Shown here one piece after another: positions 60,836-64,000 of a stretch of 64,000 nucleotides of DNA (within the stretch, counting starts at the first letter, position 1; every line of letters starts with the position of its first letter). The notes beneath the pieces were generated by a model that was not told the origin of the DNA, did not search any database, and saw only the letters and a program-made list of their open reading frames with translations. This DNA is from Pseudomonas sp. ANT_H4. GTDB taxonomy: Bacteria > Pseudomonadota > Gammaproteobacteria > Pseudomonadales > Pseudomonadaceae. Location: contig NZ_VOBG01000022.1 of assembly GCF_008369295.1 (NCBI RefSeq), positions 27,016 through 91,015 of the forward strand. The letters are read 5' to 3'. A program made the position numbers and the translations under genes.

Positions 60836-60851
60836 CTGTGTTTTTGTACAG
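60836..60851. promoter_or_regulatory. LexA-like box upstream of the XRE gene
   Basis: CTGTGTTTTTGTACAG fits CTGT-N8-ACAG, the SOS-box form. On the minus strand a TATAGT that could be a -10 element lies directly beside it. Single match; not proven. Confidence 0.45.
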
Positions 60852-60991
60852 TTGTTTTGACCGCTCATCAACTGGATTTTTTCTCTGGGTCTGCGCTGCT
60901 CTATTCCGCCACTTCCAGGTTTTCAATACAAACCTTTTCATGACTACTGCGATGTTAGCCTTCAACTGTTCTAAAGCTGCGTGCGATTTTT

Positions 60992-61942
60992 TTATTTTTC
61001 TTCCAGTCCCAGCGCTTCCCGAATAATCAGGTGATCCAGGTTCTGAATATCGGCACTGAACACCCCGAACGTCTGCTCGGGGTCTTTCTTGCTCGGGACC
61101 TGTTTCAACTCCGGCGTAACCCCATAGAAGAAGCAATACAACGCCCGCTCACTGTCCACCGCCGCCTTGATCTGCTCCAGGAACGCCTTGCGCTTGCGGT
61201 AGTTTTCGATGAGCGCCTTGTTCAGGTAGACGTTGACTGAGTAGGGCTTCTTGTCGAGCCAGACCTTCTTTTCGAAGTCGATGCGAAAGCTGCGTTGGTA
61301 ATCCTTGATCTCCTTGATTCGTCCCCAGTAGATCAGCCCCTTGTTGTCCTGCAGGTATTCGATCTTCTTGAAAAACGTCCAGTAAGTCGCGCTGTGCTCG
61401 CCGATCTTCAGCGGCATGCCCTTGAGCTTGTCCTTGTCGTCGATGTTGGAGACGTAGCATTCCACCGGGTGGGCGAAGACGCTGGTCTTTTCTGGCGTGG
61501 TGTCGCTGGAACTGTGGGATTCGGTGTTGCGGTTTAAGGGTGTTTCCACTGGGGCCTGCAGAGCAGCGCCCTCGGTTCCGACCACTGGCGTTTTGCGCTC
61601 GTACTGACGGCGGGCCAGGACAAACTCTGACGGGAAGTTTTCCTCGCGTGCATCCTCGGCTTCGCCGGTTGCTGCCCTGTGACTGGCGTAGCGACAGCCG
61701 TCAATGTGACGGGTGCTGGGGATGTTTTTGAAGTGGGGCGTGCGCAGGTAGTTGACGTTCTTCGCGTTGAATGTGCCCAGCGCGTTGCCCGCCGCAAACG
61801 CCGCCCGGCATTCATCGTTAGGGCAGAGGAAACTGTCCTTGTCCGAATCAAAGGCGGCGGTTTCATCGAAATTCAGATCCCGAACGTCGTAGATCGACAC
61901 CTTTTCGTCGAGACTCAGGCAGTAGGCCGTATCGAATTTCAT
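60992..61942 (-). CDS. Unknown protein with an N-terminal Cys/His cluster
   Basis: 316 residues; no family assigned. The first 90 residues carry a zinc-ribbon-like set (FLCPNDECRAAF...HFKNIPSTRHIDGCRYASH), a pattern also seen at the start of CoiA-like and some nuclease-associated proteins. The middle (95-155) is low-complexity, Ser/Thr/Glu-rich; the C-terminal part (160-316) is ordered (VFAHPVECYVSNIDDKDKLKGMPLKIGEHSATYWTFFKKIEYLQDNKGLIYWGRIKEIKDY). No signal peptide or membrane segment. It sits in a patchy region with an HNH nuclease gene, so a defence role is possible but unsupported. Confidence 0.6.
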   Translation of the reverse strand: MKFDTAYCLSLDEKVSIYDVRDLNFDETAAFDSDKDSFLCPNDECRAAFAAGNALGTFNAKNVNYLRTPHFKNIPSTRHIDGCRYASHRAATGEAEDAREENFPSEFVLARRQYERKTPVVGTEGAALQAPVETPLNRNTESHSSSDTTPEKTSVFAHPVECYVSNIDDKDKLKGMPLKIGEHSATYWTFFKKIEYLQDNKGLIYWGRIKEIKDYQRSFRIDFEKKVWLDKKPYSVNVYLNKALIENYRKRKAFLEQIKAAVDSERALYCFFYGVTPELKQVPSKKDPEQTFGVFSADIQNLDHLIIREALGLEEK

Positions 61943-62049
61943 GGGCTCGGGTCCGTGAGATATTTCGCTATTAATAGCGGGATATTGCCCAAATATCAGC
62001 CGCGAAGGAAATTCAATGTGGGTCGAGCTTTAGCGAGGCTGCGATGGCA

Positions 62050-62703
62050 TCAGCGCTGCCGCCCCCGCCGCCTGGCCGAATGAAAGTGCCGAAAATGCGC
62101 ATCCTGCGCCGCCGCCAATAACTCCCGATCCCCGCGAGTATCGCCCCAAGCCCTGAGCCGATACTCACCCAGATCCCCATAAACGGCCTCAAGTCGAAGC
62201 ACCTTATTCTCACACCGACAGTTATTACCCGTGAGCCGCCCCGTCAGCACGCCATCCACCACTTCAAGCTCCGTCCCAATCAACTTGATCCCAAGCCGAT
62301 CTGCAAAAGGCTGCAACACCAACGCCGGCGAAGCGGAACACAACGTCACCACCGCCCCAGACCCAATCTCATCCTCAACCGATTGCACGCCCGCCGGACG
62401 CATCAATCGCGCCCAGTTCGCCTGGCAGTACTCCTCGGCCTTCTGCTGTACCCACGCTTTCTCCACTCCGGTCATAAACGTGCGGATCAGTTGCGCCTTG
62501 AGCTCATCACGACTGATCTGGCGCAGCAGGAACCGCACACCAGGCACGGCCAGTTTCAGCATTCTCCGGCTGAACTCCCACTTGCCAAAAGCAAACTTCA
62601 GGAAGGGCACAAAACTGTCGTGGTGGGTCAGGGTGCCGTCGAAGTCAAAGACCGACAGCACCTTGGCGCCTAATGGACCGGATTCGAGCATGTCTGGGTT
62701 CAC
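62050..62703 (-). CDS. HAD-IB family phosphatase
   Basis: 217 residues with all HAD motifs: SVFDFDGTLTHHDSFVPF (I, nucleophile Asp), VVTLCSASPALVLQPFADRLG (II), ENKVLRLEAVYGD (Lys, III) and WGDTRGDRELLAAAQDAHFRHF (IV). The HAD-IB group includes SerB-like phosphoserine phosphatases and lysophosphatidate-type enzymes. Start is GTG 62703; an in-frame ATG at 62691 is equally possible, neither has a good ribosome-binding site. Confidence 0.82.
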   Translation of the reverse strand: MNPDMLESGPLGAKVLSVFDFDGTLTHHDSFVPFLKFAFGKWEFSRRMLKLAVPGVRFLLRQISRDELKAQLIRTFMTGVEKAWVQQKAEEYCQANWARLMRPAGVQSVEDEIGSGAVVTLCSASPALVLQPFADRLGIKLIGTELEVVDGVLTGRLTGNNCRCENKVLRLEAVYGDLGEYRLRAWGDTRGDRELLAAAQDAHFRHFHSARRRGRQR

Positions 62704-62763
62704 GGGATGGTCTCGATTTTGTGGAGCGGGTTTTCGAAATACATGTTCTATAACTGCCGGAGT

Positions 62764-63480
62764 TTACTCTTCCCGCAATCTCGCGATTTTCAAATACAAC
62801 TCTGCTGTAAAAACGTGTCGATCACTCGACCGGTGGCAACGTTGATGGCAGTTCGGGCACAGTGCCACTGCGTTACTGGTCCGGTCCGAACCGTCCTGAG
62901 CTAGAAACTTAACATGGTGCACTTCAAGAAACGGCGTGCCGTCATGTCCTGTGAACGGCGCCGGTTCACCACAGCCTTCGCAAATGCCCTTTGCTTTTTG
63001 TCGAACCCAAGCTCGCACCTGAGGGGCCCGCACATAAGAAGTGCTGGTAGTACTGACCTGCTGCGGGTTCACTATCCCTTGTGGCTCTGCGGTAATCGCC
63101 AGTTTCTGCAACGTGGCGGCACGCGCCTCAAGCTCCGCTTCATCGGCTGTAGCGACATAAGTCTCTGCATCCAAAACAGCTTTAGCTTCCAGCACCGCGC
63201 GAATACGAGCACTCACACCGACGCCAACGTTTTTAGCTGGCACGTAACCTTTGATGGGTTGCCAACCCAACAGCTGAATCACCGCAGAAATATTCTGCAT
63301 GCGGTACTCAATAGACGAAGCGCTACGCAGGCTCAACGGCCCTTCGCGTAACAAACGGTTCTCCACCGATTTTTTGAACGCCTGGCCACTCTGCTCAAGC
63401 TTCAACATTTTCAAATAGGCATCGACCGAAGCTTCAAGCTCCGCGTCACTCCAGCCTGCATTACCTTTTTGCGTATCCAT
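62764..63480 (-). CDS. HNH endonuclease (McrA-like)
   Basis: 238 residues. C-terminal HNH zinc nuclease domain (about 160-238): CEGCGEPAPF, FLEVHHVKFLAQDGSDRTSNAVALCPNCHQRCHRSSD, with both CxxC pairs and the HH...N...H catalytic set intact. The N-terminal 150 residues (WSDAELEASVDAYLKMLKLEQSGQAFKKSVENRLLREGPLSLRSASSIEYRMQNISAVIQLLGWQPIKGYVPAKNVG) form a separate helical domain of the kind found in modification-dependent restriction enzymes. A type IV restriction role is plausible, not shown. Confidence 0.85.
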   Translation of the reverse strand: MDTQKGNAGWSDAELEASVDAYLKMLKLEQSGQAFKKSVENRLLREGPLSLRSASSIEYRMQNISAVIQLLGWQPIKGYVPAKNVGVGVSARIRAVLEAKAVLDAETYVATADEAELEARAATLQKLAITAEPQGIVNPQQVSTTSTSYVRAPQVRAWVRQKAKGICEGCGEPAPFTGHDGTPFLEVHHVKFLAQDGSDRTSNAVALCPNCHQRCHRSSDRHVFTAELYLKIARLREE

Positions 63481-63544
63481 ACAGTCGCCGAGGGTAGAAA
63501 ACCCTCGGACGATACTGAGCGGCCATTATCACGTCTACGAAATT

Positions 63545-63568
63545 TCCTACGTCCTTGTAGGATTTTTT
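63545..63568 (+). terminator. Short hairpin with T run
   Basis: TCCTAC-GTCCTT-GTAGGA followed by six T, oriented for the + strand although no + gene lies before it within 2 kb. May be a worn repeat. Confidence 0.45.
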
Positions 63569-63587
63569 GCGTTCAGCGAATACAAAA

Positions 63588-63614
63588 AAGCCCTGAGCTA
63601 GTCAGGGCTTCTTT
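63588..63614. terminator. Terminator of nrdB
   Basis: AAGCCCTGA-GCTAG-TCAGGGCTT hairpin; on the minus strand it is followed by a T run (AAAAAA at 63584-63589 on +). It lies about 57 bp after the nrdB stop. Confidence 0.85.
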
Positions 63615-63666
63615 AGATCGTGATAGCTATTAGCTCAAATCCGGCAAGTGCTAATTGGCTTAGGAA

Positions 63667-64000
63667 TCAATCCCAGCTAAGCGCTCCACCTGTCTGATAC
63701 TCAATAACCCGAGTCTCAAAGAAATTCTTCTCTTTCTTCAAGTCCATGATCTCGCTCATCCATGGGAATGGATTCGTGGTCCCTGGATACTCTTCCTTCA
63801 AGCCAATCTGCGACAGGCGACGGTTAGCGATGAACTTGAGGTAGTCCTCCATCATCGCCGCATTCATCCCCAACACCCCGCGCGGCATGGTGTCGCGAGC
63901 GTATTCAATCTCCAGTTGCGTGCCCTGCAGAATCATCTGGGTCGCTTCTTCCTTCATCCCGGCATCCCACAAGTGTGGGTTTTCGATTTTGATCTGGTTG
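63667..64000 (-). CDS. nrdB: Ribonucleotide reductase class Ia beta subunit, C-terminal part
   Basis: The gene runs off the window end; about 111 C-terminal residues are seen (NQIKIENPHLWDAGMKEEATQMILQGTQLEIEYARDTMPRGVLGMNAAMMEDYLKFIANRRLSQIGLKEEYPGTTNPFPWMSEIMDLKKEKNFFETRVIEYQTGGALSWD). The FFETRVIEYQ stretch and acidic end, which docks into NrdA, are typical of NrdB. The di-iron/tyrosyl radical region lies outside the window. Confidence 0.93.
   Translation of the reverse strand, partial: NQIKIENPHLWDAGMKEEATQMILQGTQLEIEYARDTMPRGVLGMNAAMMEDYLKFIANRRLSQIGLKEEYPGTTNPFPWMSEIMDLKKEKNFFETRVIEYQTGGALSWD

Noticed and set aside
1..64000. CRISPR arrays, tRNA and rRNA genes
   Set aside because: No regularly spaced direct repeats and no tRNA- or rRNA-like sequence noticed on either strand.

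Overview
The window is chromosomal DNA of a Pseudomonas of the fluorescens/putida type. The evidence is gene order and protein similarity: an oprB - mutarotase - hexR - zwf - pgl - eda glucose block, a phaJ4 - hydrolase - fadD2 - fadD1 block, a gntR/gntK/gntT block, a BdlA-like sensor, and several Pseudomonas-style REP palindromes. All calls come from reading the sequence and translations; no database search was run.

Layout. (1) 1-5200: end of the OprB sugar porin, hexose-6-phosphate mutarotase, HexR, and the zwf-pgl-eda operon of the Entner-Doudoroff route, with a HexR-type operator between hexR and zwf. (2) 5200-15850: a frameshifted class V aminotransferase, small stress-type proteins (DUF2383, CsbD), the fatty-acid block phaJ4/hydrolase/fadD2/fadD1, a YihY membrane protein overlapping a second-type peptide deformylase, and a GNAT enzyme. 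(3) 15965-26861: the most interesting part. A membrane desaturase and a PhnD-like protein, a FecI/FecR pair, a TonB-dependent transducer with an STN domain, ProX-like and SsuA-like periplasmic binding proteins, an ornithine-cyclodeaminase-family enzyme and a histidine-ammonia-lyase homologue that lacks the Ala-Ser-Gly triad. A 51-bp element is repeated, without gaps, in front of the desaturase and in front of the TonB receptor, which suggests that one cell-surface-signalling regulon covers the whole block.

(4) 27351-43710: BdlA-like chemoreceptor, GST, the gluconate regulon with three GntR boxes, AlaC, an AAC(6')-like acetyltransferase, an ECF42-type sigma factor with its YciI and SRPBCC partners, a LysR/PACE efflux pair, a Pit phosphate transporter, a CorA/ZntB transporter and a PepSY protein. 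(5) 44314-52400: an orphan type VI secretion effector module (vgrG, tle3, tla3, PAAR) in decay: vgrG has an in-frame TAA, the gene between vgrG and tle3 is reduced to its two ends, the downstream DUF2628 gene has an in-frame TAG, and an eroded IS30-family transposase follows.

(6) 52749-64000: GlpQ, a GATase-like/monooxygenase pair beside a LysR regulator, DUF1003, a MASE2-GGDEF diguanylate cyclase, a TetR/metallo-hydrolase pair sharing a perfect 22-bp palindrome, then a patchy stretch (gene fragment, XRE regulator with a LexA-like box, a Cys/His-rich unknown, HAD phosphatase, HNH nuclease) before the C-terminal end of nrdB.

The carbon-metabolism genes work together: OprB brings sugar in, mutarotase/Zwf/Pgl/Eda take glucose-6-phosphate to pyruvate under HexR, and GntT/GntK feed gluconate to the same pathway under GntR.
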